Shown here piece after piece: positions 45,428 to 53,345 of a DNA stretch of 64,000 nucleotides. Each line of letters starts with the position of its first letter. Position 1 is the stretch's first letter. This stretch comes from Microbacterium sp. M28 (lineage in GTDB: Bacteria; Actinomycetota; Actinomycetes; Actinomycetales; Microbacteriaceae): positions 1,984,001-2,048,000 of the forward strand of contig NZ_CP107546.1 of NCBI RefSeq assembly GCF_025836995.1, written 5' to 3'. The position numbers and the translations under genes are program-made. The notes under the pieces are model-generated. The model saw nothing but the letters and a program-made list of their open reading frames with translations. It searched no databases and was not told the origin of the DNA.

Positions 45428-46120
45428 TTACGAAAGGATGCGACCCAGCGCATCCTTCATGAAGAGCGCCCGCACGTCGTCGATCTGAGACGCCAGTTCG
45501 GGCCCCAATTCGTTCGCCTTCCCGCGCGATGCGGCATCCGTTCGGCGCAGCAGCGCCGACATGGCGGACTCGATCAGCGCGACATCCCGTTCGGCGCTCT
45601 GGCGGACGGAACGGAGGTGCCGCGGCTCGATGCCGTGACGGTCGAGGGCCACCAGCCCTCGGAGCAGGGTGACGACGTTCTCGGAGTAGGACTCCCCCGC
45701 CGCGATGATGCCCGTGCTGATCGCATCGTTGAGCAGTTGAGGGGCGGCTCCGGCTGCCGAGAGCAGCTCGTCTCGGCGGTAGCGGCGCACGGCCGGTGTG
45801 ATCGACGGCGGCGGGGTCAGCGCGCCGGCGAGATCGCCGTTCGCTTCCGCTTCGTCCAGCTGCTCGCGGATCACGTTGAGCGGCAGATAGTGGTCGCGCT
45901 GCAGCGTGAGCGCGAGGCGCAGCCGTTCGACGTCGCTCGTGGAGAACTTGCGATAGCCGGAGTCCGTCCGCGCCGGCGTGACGATGCCGCGCACCTCGAG
46001 GAAGCGCAGCTTGCTGGCCGACACATCGGGGAACTCGGGGGTGAGTCTCGCCAGCACCTGACCGATGCTCAGAAGACCCGGAGACGCAGTGCGTTCCCGG
46101 GTGGGGCTGGCCGACGCCAT
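45428..46120 (-). CDS. ftsR: FtsR-like MerR regulator
   Basis: FtsR is a MerR-type regulator shown in Corynebacterium to control ftsZ. The 230-residue protein has the helix-turn-helix at about 16-85, with LLSIGQVLARLTPEFPDVSASKLRFLEVRGIVTP and a GYRKFSTSDVERL wing. The C-terminal part is helical. It starts at the garA stop (one shared base) and precedes the second MerR gene, the same order as Rv1827-Rv1828-Rv1830. Its likely operator in this window is the palindrome at 15309-15335. Confidence 0.88.
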   Translation of the reverse strand: MASASPTRERTASPGLLSIGQVLARLTPEFPDVSASKLRFLEVRGIVTPARTDSGYRKFSTSDVERLRLALTLQRDHYLPLNVIREQLDEAEANGDLAGALTPPPSITPAVRRYRRDELLSAAGAAPQLLNDAISTGIIAAGESYSENVVTLLRGLVALDRHGIEPRHLRSVRQSAERDVALIESAMSALLRRTDAASRGKANELGPELASQIDDVRALFMKDALGRILS

Positions 46121-46605
46121 CAGTCGTTCGCCGCCACGAGGTCGACGGGCGATGCGAAGAAGTTCAGACGGAACTTGCCGACGCGCACTTCGTAGCCGTT
46201 GGCGAGGACGTGCCGGTCGGCGCGCTCACCGTTGACGTACGTGCCGTTGAGCGAGCGCTGATCGATGATCTCGAAGGTCGTGCCGTTGCGCGTGATCTCG
46301 GCGTGGCGGCGCGAGACGGTGACGTCGTCGAAGAAGATGTCGGCCTCCGGGTGACGTCCGACCGTCGTGACATCCGTATCGAGCAGGTAGCGTGCCCCCG
46401 CCAGAGCGCCGGAGCGCACCAGCAGCAGGGCCGACCCCGACGGCAGCGCCGCGATCGCGGTCTGCTCGGCCTCGCTCAGCTCCACGCCGAAAGGCACGAA
46501 GGACAGGTCGGAGTCATGTCCGAACGTCTGCGTCACGTCGTGCTTCTGCTCACCATCGCGGTGGATCGCGGCGTTCTCGCTGTGTCGGCTCTCGCTGTCT
46601 GTCAC
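46120..46605 (-). CDS. garA: FHA domain protein, GarA/OdhI-like
   Basis: GarA/OdhI proteins inhibit 2-oxoglutarate dehydrogenase until phosphorylated by Ser/Thr kinases. The 161-residue protein has an FHA domain (about 63-150) with TVGRHPEADIFFDD, SRRHAEI (Ser98, Arg99) and SLNGTYVNG. The N-terminal phosphorylation segment reads DVTQTFGHD (Thr25 and Thr27) instead of the usual ETTS. The GTG at 46605, with GGGAGGG upstream, is preferred over the ATG 18 bases earlier. lpdA, encoding the shared E3 subunit, lies just beyond copC. Confidence 0.88.
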   Translation of the reverse strand: MTDSESRHSENAAIHRDGEQKHDVTQTFGHDSDLSFVPFGVELSEAEQTAIAALPSGSALLLVRSGALAGARYLLDTDVTTVGRHPEADIFFDDVTVSRRHAEITRNGTTFEIIDQRSLNGTYVNGERADRHVLANGYEVRVGKFRLNFFASPVDLVAAND

Positions 46606-46696
46606 GGTGCCCTCCCTAGACAACCCAGCCTAACTGATCGAACCGGCGCGGCGGGAGGGCGAATCCGCTCACGGTCATCGCCGAGGTGTTCGCTCA

Positions 46697-46702
46697 TAGG
46701 CT
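46697..46702 (+). promoter_or_regulatory. -10 hexamer of the copC gene
   Basis: TAGGCT six bases before the GTG at 46709. Confidence 0.5.
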
Positions 46703-46708
46703 GGAGTG

Positions 46709-47362
46709 GTGCCCTCCCTTGCTCTGAGACGACAGGTCCTTCCCACCGCGATCGCCGCGACGCTGCTGACAGCACTGCTCGTGCTGTTCCCGGCCCATCG
46801 CGCCGCCGCGCACGACGAGCTCGTCTCGTCGGATCCCGCGGCCGACTCGACGGTGGAGACGCTCCCCGAGGAGATGACGCTCACCTTCAGCGCCGCCCTC
46901 ATCGCCTCCGCCGGCGGAACAGGCGTCGTCGTGACGGACGCCGCGGGCAACGACGTCACAGCCGGCGCCCCGGAGATCGACGGGGCCGTGCTGATCCAGC
47001 CTCTGGATCCCGCGGCGGGGACCGCGGGCGAGTACACGGTCATCTGGCAGGTCGTCTCCAGCGACGGTCACCCGACCGATGGCGAGTTCGCTTTCACCGT
47101 GGCTGAAGCCGCATCGCCCGCCACGACGGAACCGACCGCGACGGGTGAGCCGAGCCCTTCGGCATCCGAGACGGCGGCCCCAACGCCGGACGCCACCGCG
47201 ACGCCGGCCCCTGCCGCGACCGATTCCTCACCGGCATCCGCCTGGATCTGGGCCCTCTCGATCGTCGGCATCCTCGCCATCGTCGTCGCCATGGTCTGGT
47301 TCTGGCTCCGCGGACGGCGGACCGCGTCGGGCGCCGAGTCGGATACCCCTGCAGAGGGATAG
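46709..47362 (+). CDS. CopC domain protein, membrane anchored
   Basis: A 217-residue secreted copper-resistance-type protein. It has a signal peptide (about 1-35, ending HRAAA), then a CopC domain of about 95 residues starting at the His of AHDELVSSDPA and containing the copper-site pattern VSSDGHPTDGEFAF. A Thr/Pro/Ala linker and a C-terminal membrane helix (about 178-200) anchor it. No copD gene follows, unlike in many genomes. Start GTG at 46709 by the six-base spacing to TAGGCT; another GTG lies directly before it. Confidence 0.87.
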   Translation: MPSLALRRQVLPTAIAATLLTALLVLFPAHRAAAHDELVSSDPAADSTVETLPEEMTLTFSAALIASAGGTGVVVTDAAGNDVTAGAPEIDGAVLIQPLDPAAGTAGEYTVIWQVVSSDGHPTDGEFAFTVAEAASPATTEPTATGEPSPSASETAAPTPDATATPAPAATDSSPASAWIWALSIVGILAIVVAMVWFWLRGRRTASGAESDTPAEG

Positions 47363-47365
47363 GCT
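47360..47365 (+). promoter_or_regulatory. -10 hexamer of lpdA overlapping the copC stop
   Basis: TAGGCT six bases before the lpdA ATG. Its first three bases are the TAG stop codon of copC. Confidence 0.55.
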
Positions 47366-47371
47366 GGAACC

Positions 47372-48769
47372 ATGCCACATTACGATGTCGTCATCCTCGG
47401 CGCGGGCCCTGGCGGATACGTCGCCGCCGTCCGCAGCGCTCAACTCGGACTGTCCACCGCGATCATCGAGGAGAAGTACTGGGGCGGTGTGTGCCTGAAC
47501 GTGGGCTGCATCCCCTCCAAGTCGCTCCTGAAGAACGCGGAGATCGCCCACACCTTCACCCACAAGGCCGAGTTCTTCGGCATCTCGGGTGACGTGCACT
47601 TCGACTTCGGCGCGGCGTTCGACCGCAGCCGCAAGGTGGCGGACACCCACGTCAAGGGCATCCACTTCCTGATGAAGAAGAACAAGGTCACCGAGTACGA
47701 CGGCCGAGGCACCTTCACCGGCCCCAAGGCGATCTCGGTCGCGAAGTCCGACGGGACGACCGAAGAGGTCACGTTCGACAACGTCATCATCGCCACCGGT
47801 TCGACCGTGCGTCTGCTGCCCGGCGTGCAGCTCAGCGAGAACGTCGTCACCTACGAGGAGCAGATCCTCTCCCGCGAGCTGCCCGAGTCGATCGTGATCG
47901 TCGGCGCCGGCGCCATCGGCATGGAATTCGCCTACGTCCTGTCGAACTACGGCGTCAAGGTGACCATCGTCGAGTTCCTCGACCGCGCACTGCCCAACGA
48001 GGATGTGGAGGTCTCCAAGGAGATCACCAAGCAGTACAAGAAGTACGGCATCGAGATCCTCACCTCCACCAAGGTCGAGACCATCGTCGACAACGGCTCC
48101 TCGGTCACCGTGACGTACACCGGCAAGGACGGCCAGCAGACGTCGATCGACACCGGCAAGGTGCTGATGTCGGTCGGTTTCGCGGCGAACGTCAAGGGCT
48201 ACGGCCTGGAGAACACCGGCGTCGCTCTGACCGAGCGCGGCGCGATCGACATCGACGACCACATGCGCACGAACGTCGAGGGCATCTACGCGATCGGCGA
48301 CGTCACCGCGAAGCTCCAGCTCGCGCACGTCGCCGAGGCGCAGGGCGTCGTGGCCGCCGAGGCCATCGCCGGCGCCGAGACCCAGACGCTGGGCGACTAC
48401 CGGATGATGCCGCGTGCGACGTTCTGCCAGCCGCAGGTCGCCAGCTTCGGTCTCACCGAGGAGCAGGCGCGTGCCGAGGGCCGCGAGATCAAGGTCGCCA
48501 AGTTCCCCTTCAGCGCGAACGGCAAGGCGAACGGTCTGGGCGAGCCGATCGGCTTCGTCAAGCTGATCGCGGATGCCGAGCATCTGGAGCTCATCGGCGG
48601 CCATCTGATCGGCCCCGACGTCTCCGAGCTCCTGCCCGAGCTGACCCTGGCGCAGAAGTGGGACCTGACGGCTCTCGAGGCCGCTCGCAACGTCCACACG
48701 CACCCGACGCTGTCCGAGGCGCTCCAGGAGGCCTTCCACGGTCTCTCGGGGCACATGATCAACCTCTGA
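47372..48769 (+). CDS. lpdA: dihydrolipoyl dehydrogenase (E3)
   Basis: E3 reoxidises dihydrolipoamide in the pyruvate and 2-oxoglutarate dehydrogenase complexes, reducing NAD. The 465-residue protein has the FAD fold [13 protein letters not shown] (7-19), redox disulfide [13 protein letters not shown] (Cys41, Cys46), the NAD fold [12 protein letters not shown], and the C-terminal catalytic HTHPT with His444. It is separated from garA, the regulator of the complex, only by copC. Confidence 0.97.
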   Translation: MPHYDVVILGAGPGGYVAAVRSAQLGLSTAIIEEKYWGGVCLNVGCIPSKSLLKNAEIAHTFTHKAEFFGISGDVHFDFGAAFDRSRKVADTHVKGIHFLMKKNKVTEYDGRGTFTGPKAISVAKSDGTTEEVTFDNVIIATGSTVRLLPGVQLSENVVTYEEQILSRELPESIVIVGAGAIGMEFAYVLSNYGVKVTIVEFLDRALPNEDVEVSKEITKQYKKYGIEILTSTKVETIVDNGSSVTVTYTGKDGQQTSIDTGKVLMSVGFAANVKGYGLENTGVALTERGAIDIDDHMRTNVEGIYAIGDVTAKLQLAHVAEAQGVVAAEAIAGAETQTLGDYRMMPRATFCQPQVASFGLTEEQARAEGREIKVAKFPFSANGKANGLGEPIGFVKLIADAEHLELIGGHLIGPDVSELLPELTLAQKWDLTALEAARNVHTHPTLSEALQEAFHGLSGHMINL

Positions 48770-48782
48770 TCCGTCTCGAGCT

Positions 48783-48819
48783 CGACGGCCCGGTTCGCCT
48801 CACGGCGGTCGGGCCGTCG
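48783..48819. terminator. bidirectional terminator between lpdA and the FAD hydroxylase gene
   Basis: A perfect 10-bp stem (CGACGGCCCG with CGGGCCGTCG) encloses an inner CGCC/GGCG stem with a TCAC loop. It lies between converging genes and isolates the polyketide cluster from lpdA. Confidence 0.75.
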
Positions 48820-48823
48820 TCGT

Positions 48824-49939
48824 TCACAGACCGCTCATCGTCATGGCGCCGAGCATACGGCGCCCGCTGACGCCCTGGTCGAGGAGCGCGATCGCGCCGT
48901 CGCGCACCGCGCGTGCCGCCTCCCCGACGGGGGCGCCCATCGCCATGTTGAAGCGGGCTCGTCGCTGCCCGAGCGCCGCCGCCCGCAGCGACACCCGCTC
49001 GTAGGCTCTCAGAGCGGCCTCACGATCGGATCGCTCGGTGAGCGCCACGGCGAGCCGGCAGGCTGCGATCCAGGCGAGGTTCATGCCCTGCCCGCCGATC
49101 GGGCTGATCTCGTGCGCCGCGTCGCCGAGCAGGACGGCTGGGCCGTGCACGAGCCGGCTCGCGCGATGCTGGCGGGCACGGAAGCTCTGCGGCCGAGCTC
49201 CACCCGGCTCGCCGATGTCGAGGCCGGTCCGGGCGAGGACGGTCCGCGCGAAGGATGCCGTCGTTCGTCGCGTCCGCTCGCGCTCGCGGATCACCCAGCG
49301 TCGCCCTCCGCCCGGAAGCGGGAACGACTCGACCACGCCGTCCGGCTCGAGGTGCAGCCGCGCCCGGTCGTCCGACGGCGCATCGACCACGTCGAGCATC
49401 GTGTAGTCCCCGGCGCCGGGCACCCGCCGCCAGGACACCCCCAGGCGGTCACGGATGCCGCTGTGCACGCCGTCCGCGACGACGACACGTCGTGCGGAGA
49501 ACTCCTGCTCCCGTCCTGCTCGCACCGCCAGCACCCTGGCCGCACCGGCGCGGCCGACGACATCGCGCACCTGGACACCGGTGCGCACGGCATCCGGAGC
49601 CAGCTCTGCCAGCCGCTGCTGCAGCAGCGCGTGAGTCTGCGACTGCGCGAGCGTGCGCACTTCGCGCCCAGGCACGAAGTCCTGCTCCGCCAATACGCGT
49701 CCTCGCGATGTCACGGTTCCCCCGGCGAGAAGGAGCGCATCGGCGCGGAACTCCTCATCGACGCCGGCGTCCCGGAGAGCGGCGAGGCCTGGCGGGTGGA
49801 TGCCGATCGCCCTCGATCGATCCTCATGGCCGGTCCCTCGCTCGAGCACGAGCACGTCCGTGCCGCGACGCGCGAGCAGGCAGGCCAGCAGCAGCCCGGC
49901 CGGCCCGGCGCCCACGATGGCGACATCGCATTCAGGCAC
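48824..49939 (-). CDS. FAD-dependent monooxygenase of the type III polyketide cluster
   Basis: A flavoprotein hydroxylase of the PHBH fold, 371 residues. It has the FAD-binding GAGPAGLLLACLLARRG (11-27), the RAIGIHPPGL substrate-side stretch, and the second FAD motif VLLGDAAHEISPIGGQGMNL (aspartate of the GD motif). It is the last gene of the three-gene cluster; its GTG overlaps the methyltransferase stop as GTGCCTGA. In the related srs phenolic-lipid pathway such an enzyme hydroxylates an alkylresorcinol ring. I infer a similar role here; the substrate is not proved. Confidence 0.85.
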   Translation of the reverse strand: MPECDVAIVGAGPAGLLLACLLARRGTDVLVLERGTGHEDRSRAIGIHPPGLAALRDAGVDEEFRADALLLAGGTVTSRGRVLAEQDFVPGREVRTLAQSQTHALLQQRLAELAPDAVRTGVQVRDVVGRAGAARVLAVRAGREQEFSARRVVVADGVHSGIRDRLGVSWRRVPGAGDYTMLDVVDAPSDDRARLHLEPDGVVESFPLPGGGRRWVIRERERTRRTTASFARTVLARTGLDIGEPGGARPQSFRARQHRASRLVHGPAVLLGDAAHEISPIGGQGMNLAWIAACRLAVALTERSDREAALRAYERVSLRAAALGQRRARFNMAMGAPVGEAARAVRDGAIALLDQGVSGRRMLGAMTMSGL

Positions 49940-50636
49940 GCACGCCGCCTCTGAGCAGCACGACGCGGTGCGGAGATGACGCCACCGCTGTCCAGCCCTG
50001 TGGCGCGCGCTCGGCGAGCTCGGCCACGGTGTACGAGCGGCGGATGCTGGTCAGCCCGTCTGCTCGGATGAAGGATCCGACGAGGAAGGGCTGGAGCACG
50101 CGTGTCAGTGCATCGAAAAGCGCATACGCGCGCCTGCTGCGGGCGATGTCCACGTGCACGGCGATGCCGTCTTCGGCCAGCAGCGCCTCCGTCTCGCGCA
50201 GCAGGTCGGGCACGCTGTCGAGGTGGTGCAGCAGGTGGTTCGACACGACGACGTCGAAGCGCTCTCCCGCCGCGACGAGGTCGGCGGTCGTTCCGGTGCG
50301 ATACCGGATGTTCGCAGGCCCGCTCTGACGCTCGGCCCACGCGGTGGCCCGGGGATCCGCGTCGAGCGCTGTCACGATCGCTCGCGACGCATCGCGCCTG
50401 ACCCAGCGCGCGATCCTGCGCGTGACATCGCCGCCACCGGAGCCGATGTCCAGGATCCGCACGTCGCCGGCGCGCACGCGCGTCCGGATCCGATGCAGGT
50501 AGATGCGCCGCCAGCCTCCGACGAGCGCATTGATCATCCGGAACCGCCGGTAGGTGGCCTCCAGGGCGATCCGGTCGGCATCGGGGTCGTCCATGAGCTC
50601 GCGCGCCGACGTGTCGCGCGAGCGCAGGTCAGGCAC
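49932..50636 (-). CDS. class I SAM-dependent methyltransferase of the polyketide cluster
   Basis: A 234-residue methyltransferase with the SAM motif ILDIGSGGGDVTRR (about 61-74), an acidic residue after strand 2 (ALDADP), and VVSNHLLHHLD before strand 5. It may O- or C-methylate the polyketide product, or act on a quinone-like ring. In the srs cluster the methyltransferase is a membrane ICMT type, so this gene is a different solution. GTG start; it overlaps the polyketide synthase stop by eight bases and the hydroxylase start by eight. Confidence 0.85.
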   Translation of the reverse strand: MPDLRSRDTSARELMDDPDADRIALEATYRRFRMINALVGGWRRIYLHRIRTRVRAGDVRILDIGSGGGDVTRRIARWVRRDASRAIVTALDADPRATAWAERQSGPANIRYRTGTTADLVAAGERFDVVVSNHLLHHLDSVPDLLRETEALLAEDGIAVHVDIARSRRAYALFDALTRVLQPFLVGSFIRADGLTSIRRSYTVAELAERAPQGWTAVASSPHRVVLLRGGVRA

Positions 50637-51786
50637 GCCCGCCCTCCCCTCCGAGCACGGTCATGACACCGCCTTCCATGGTGAGTCCCGGTCCGAAGGC
50701 CATCGCCACGAGCCGCTCCCCCGTCCGAGAGGCCGGGTCCAGCAGGATGCGCCGGATGACGAACAGCACCGTGGCGCTGGACATGTTCCCGCACGTGCGC
50801 AGCACTTCGCGTGCGGCCTCCAGCTGGGAGTCCGCGAGTCCGACCCTGTGCTGCACGCGGTCGAGGATGTCGCGGCCGCCCGGATGCACGGCCCAGTGCG
50901 TGACGGTGTCGGCGAGGCCGTCGCAGTCGCGCGCATAGGTGAGCTCCTCATCGGCCGCGCACAGCGCTCCGAGAGCGTCGTCGATGTTCGCCTCGATGAC
51001 CTTGGGCACCGCGGTGGACAGGATCATCTCGAAGCCGTTGTCGCCGATCGTCCATGCCATGTGCGAGGTGGAATCGGGGGCTATGGCCGTCGCGAACGAG
51101 TCCAGCTCCGCACCGGGGATCCCGGGGGCCGGTGGCCGTCCCGTCACGAGGACGCCTGCGGCGCCGTCCGCGAAGAGCGACGATGCGACGATCGTGTCGG
51201 GGTCGCTCGAGGAGCGCAGGTGCAGCGTGCACAGTTCGGCGCTGACCACGAGGACGACGGCCTCGGCATCCGCGCGGCAGAACTGGGCGGCGGCCCGCAG
51301 CGCCGGTATCGCCGCGTAGCAGCCCATGAAGCCGAAGTGATACCGCTCGACGCTCGGACGCAGCCCCAGCTCGGTGACGATCGCGAAATCGGGCCCCGGG
51401 GCGTGGAAGCCCGTGCAGGAGACCGTGATGACGTGGGTGACGTCCTCCGCGGCGACGTCGTCGGATGCCTCGAGCGCCTGCCTGGCCGCCTCCACGAACA
51501 TCGGTGTCGCCGTCCGGACGTAGAGCTCGTTGCGCGCCGATGTCCCCGGCGAGAGGAGCAGGTTCTCCGAGCGGTCGTAGAACGTCGGCTCCCCCGCGGA
51601 CTCCGAACCGAGCTCGGCGATCGCCGTGTAGCGGGTGTCGATGCCCGAACCGCCGAACGAGGCGTTCACGATCCGGACCGCTCTGCGGTCGATGTCCGGC
51701 TGGGAGGCGAAGACCTCGCGCACCTCGTCCTGCTGCAGCGGAGTCGACGGGAGAACGGTCTGCGGCACTCGGAGGAAGGCGCTCAT
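50629..51786 (-). CDS. type III polyketide synthase (chalcone/alkylresorcinol synthase-like)
   Basis: A homodimeric ketosynthase that extends an acyl-CoA starter with malonyl-CoA and cyclises the chain. The 385-residue protein has the catalytic triad Cys124 (TVSCTGFHAPG), His301 (HWAVHPGG) and Asn334 (GNMSSATV), plus GFMGCYAAIPALR and the C-terminal GFGPGLT-like AFGPGLTMEGG. The starter is unknown; the cluster context fits a phenolic lipid, alkylresorcinol or alkylpyrone. ATG at 51786 gives the normal N terminus. It is the first gene of a translationally coupled operon. Confidence 0.93.
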   Translation of the reverse strand: MSAFLRVPQTVLPSTPLQQDEVREVFASQPDIDRRAVRIVNASFGGSGIDTRYTAIAELGSESAGEPTFYDRSENLLLSPGTSARNELYVRTATPMFVEAARQALEASDDVAAEDVTHVITVSCTGFHAPGPDFAIVTELGLRPSVERYHFGFMGCYAAIPALRAAAQFCRADAEAVVLVVSAELCTLHLRSSSDPDTIVASSLFADGAAGVLVTGRPPAPGIPGAELDSFATAIAPDSTSHMAWTIGDNGFEMILSTAVPKVIEANIDDALGALCAADEELTYARDCDGLADTVTHWAVHPGGRDILDRVQHRVGLADSQLEAAREVLRTCGNMSSATVLFVIRRILLDPASRTGERLVAMAFGPGLTMEGGVMTVLGGEGGRA

Positions 51787-51861
51787 GACCACACGCTGAC
51801 ACGTCGGCCGTGCGAGCACCAGGGGCTTGTCATGGCCGGCCGGTCCGACTATCGGCGCCGG

Positions 51862-52494
51862 TCAGAATCCGAGAGCCCTGGCGAGCTTCGAACCGGATGC
51901 CGCGTGCCGGCCGCCCGCGGCGAAGATCGCCCGTTCCGCCGCGGCGAACAGCTGCTCGCGACCGTCGGGATCCGAGGGCGCGGCGGGGCCGAGCTCGAAC
52001 TCCCATTCCCGCCACTCGCGCTGCACGCCCTGCCGGAGATCCGTCGCGCGGACGCGATCGTCGACGAACTCGGCGACGACGCCCTCCGATCCGGTCAGCA
52101 GGTAGGCGGTCCGGTCGTTCTCGATCCTGGCCAGCGGCGTCAGCGGTTCGGTCGTCCAGCGCGAGAGCGTCTGCGCCACGGCATCCGGAACGCGATCGTC
52201 CTCGCCGAGCGGCCAGCCGATCTCCAGACGCCCGTCACCGTCGCGCGGTCCCTTGATGTGCCAGCCCGCGTCCGGTCCTCCGGTCCGGCGGCGCAGCGCG
52301 ACACCGGCGCGCGCGAGCGCGGCGTCGGACGTGTCGAGGTAGCGCGCGTCCAGAGCACGCTGCTCCCCCGTCGTGGCCGCATCCACACCGGGGATGCCGT
52401 CCCAGTCGGGCAGAGGCGTGTCGACCTCGACGTCGTACTTGCGCTCGACCTCGACGGTGCGCGACGGCTCTGATCCGTTCGGGGCCTCAGCCAT
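51862..52494 (-). CDS. CYTH domain protein
   Basis: A 210-residue CYTH superfamily protein (triphosphate tunnel metalloenzyme), probably acting on inorganic triphosphate or an organic triphosphate. The signature ExExK is seen in VEVERKYDV, with later Arg/Lys and Glu-rich strands such as ALRRRTGG, WHIKGP, EIGWPL and EWEFELG. No CHAD domain is attached. It lies 11 bases after a small gene and is probably cotranscribed with it. Confidence 0.85.
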   Translation of the reverse strand: MAEAPNGSEPSRTVEVERKYDVEVDTPLPDWDGIPGVDAATTGEQRALDARYLDTSDAALARAGVALRRRTGGPDAGWHIKGPRDGDGRLEIGWPLGEDDRVPDAVAQTLSRWTTEPLTPLARIENDRTAYLLTGSEGVVAEFVDDRVRATDLRQGVQREWREWEFELGPAAPSDPDGREQLFAAAERAIFAAGGRHAASGSKLARALGF

Positions 52495-52505
52495 CCGAGC
52501 GGGCC

Positions 52506-52721
52506 TCAGTCATCCGACGGGTTGAGGTCCTCGAGGGACTCCTCGTACCAGTAGTCGACCTCGGTCGGTCCGTCGCTGTCGCCGGTGTTCTGCGGCTCGC
52601 CGCCGCGGTTGTAGACCACCTGGGTCTCGGCGTAGGGGACGATCAGCTTGTCATCGGCGTCCGCTTCGAGCGGAAGGAGTTGCCCGTCCAGCGGGCCGCC
52701 GTGGAGTCGTGCGAGTGCCAT
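52506..52721 (-). CDS. small conserved hypothetical protein
   Basis: A 71-residue acidic protein I do not recognise. It has an N-terminal LHGGPLDGQLLPL stretch, a shape seen in small actinobacterial proteins, and ends DYWYEESLEDLNPSDD. The ATG at 52721 is favoured by TATGGT six bases upstream; a GTG two codons earlier is possible. Confidence 0.65.
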   Translation of the reverse strand: MALARLHGGPLDGQLLPLEADADDKLIVPYAETQVVYNRGGEPQNTGDSDGPTEVDYWYEESLEDLNPSDD

Positions 52722-52727
52722 GAACAC

Positions 52728-52733
52728 ACCATA
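52728..52733 (-). promoter_or_regulatory. -10 hexamer of the small gene and CYTH gene
   Basis: TATGGT on the minus strand, six bases before the ATG. Confidence 0.45.
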
Positions 52734-52740
52734 GCCCTCG

Positions 52741-53214
52741 TCACCCCATCGCGATGCCCACGACCGCGCCGACGATCATCCAGGGTCCGAAGGCGACGCG
52801 CGTGCCACGGTGCGCACGTCGCAGAGCCATCAGACCGAGCACGTAGACGGCGCCGAACACGAAGGCGGCCGCGGCGCCGATGATCAGCGCCTGCCAGCCG
52901 TGCCACCCCAGGACGATCCCGATCACGGCCGCCAGCTTCACATCGCCGCCGCCGACTCCACCGCCGGCCAGGTGCATGACCGCGTAGAAGCCTCCGAGGA
53001 TCACGAGCCCGGCGAGCGCACGGAGAAGGGCAGCGGCATCCGCCGTGACGAGCGCCTCGATGCCGACGAGCACGAGGAGGGCGGCTCCCACCGGCAGCAC
53101 GATCCGATTCGGCAGTCGGTGCGTTCGCGCGTCGATGACGATGAGCCGGAGACCGATGCCGATGAGGGCCACGTGCACGGCGATGACGATCGCGATGTGC
53201 AGGAGATCGGGCAT
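52741..53214 (-). CDS. A24 prepilin peptidase-like protein
   Basis: A 157-residue membrane aspartyl protease of the prepilin/TadV type, without the N-methylase domain. The catalytic aspartates are in DARTHRLPN and in GGGDVKL. Five or six hydrophobic helices cover most of its length. No pilin or tad gene is in the window; it may serve pili or competence genes elsewhere. TAGCCT six bases before the ATG indicates a leaderless mRNA. It diverges from imuA. Confidence 0.87.
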   Translation of the reverse strand: MPDLLHIAIVIAVHVALIGIGLRLIVIDARTHRLPNRIVLPVGAALLVLVGIEALVTADAAALLRALAGLVILGGFYAVMHLAGGGVGGGDVKLAAVIGIVLGWHGWQALIIGAAAAFVFGAVYVLGLMALRRAHRGTRVAFGPWMIVGAVVGIAMG

Positions 53215-53220
53215 CCCCGA

Positions 53221-53226
53221 AGGCTA
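53221..53226 (-). promoter_or_regulatory. -10 hexamer of the prepilin peptidase gene
   Basis: TAGCCT on the minus strand, six bases before the ATG. Confidence 0.5.
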
Positions 53227-53276
53227 GGCGATCGAGCGGTGACGCGTGACGGGGTGTGGATAACCCGCACCGGTCG

Positions 53277-53299
53277 ATGTCCGATGTCCGAATTAGTCT
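53277..53299 (+). promoter_or_regulatory. candidate RecA-NDp/PafBC-type promoter of imuA
   Basis: ATGTCCGAT, eight bases, then TAGTCT. This matches the form of the actinobacterial DNA-damage promoter (TTGTCRGTG-N8-TANNNT) at 5 of 9 upstream positions, with exact spacing and a full -10. No palindromic LexA box is seen here. A dyad TCCGA-N7-TCGGA overlaps it at 53287-53303. Confidence 0.5.
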
Positions 53300-53345
53300 C
53301 GGAGCATCACTTGATTTATTCGTAGATATCTTCGAGGATGGATCC

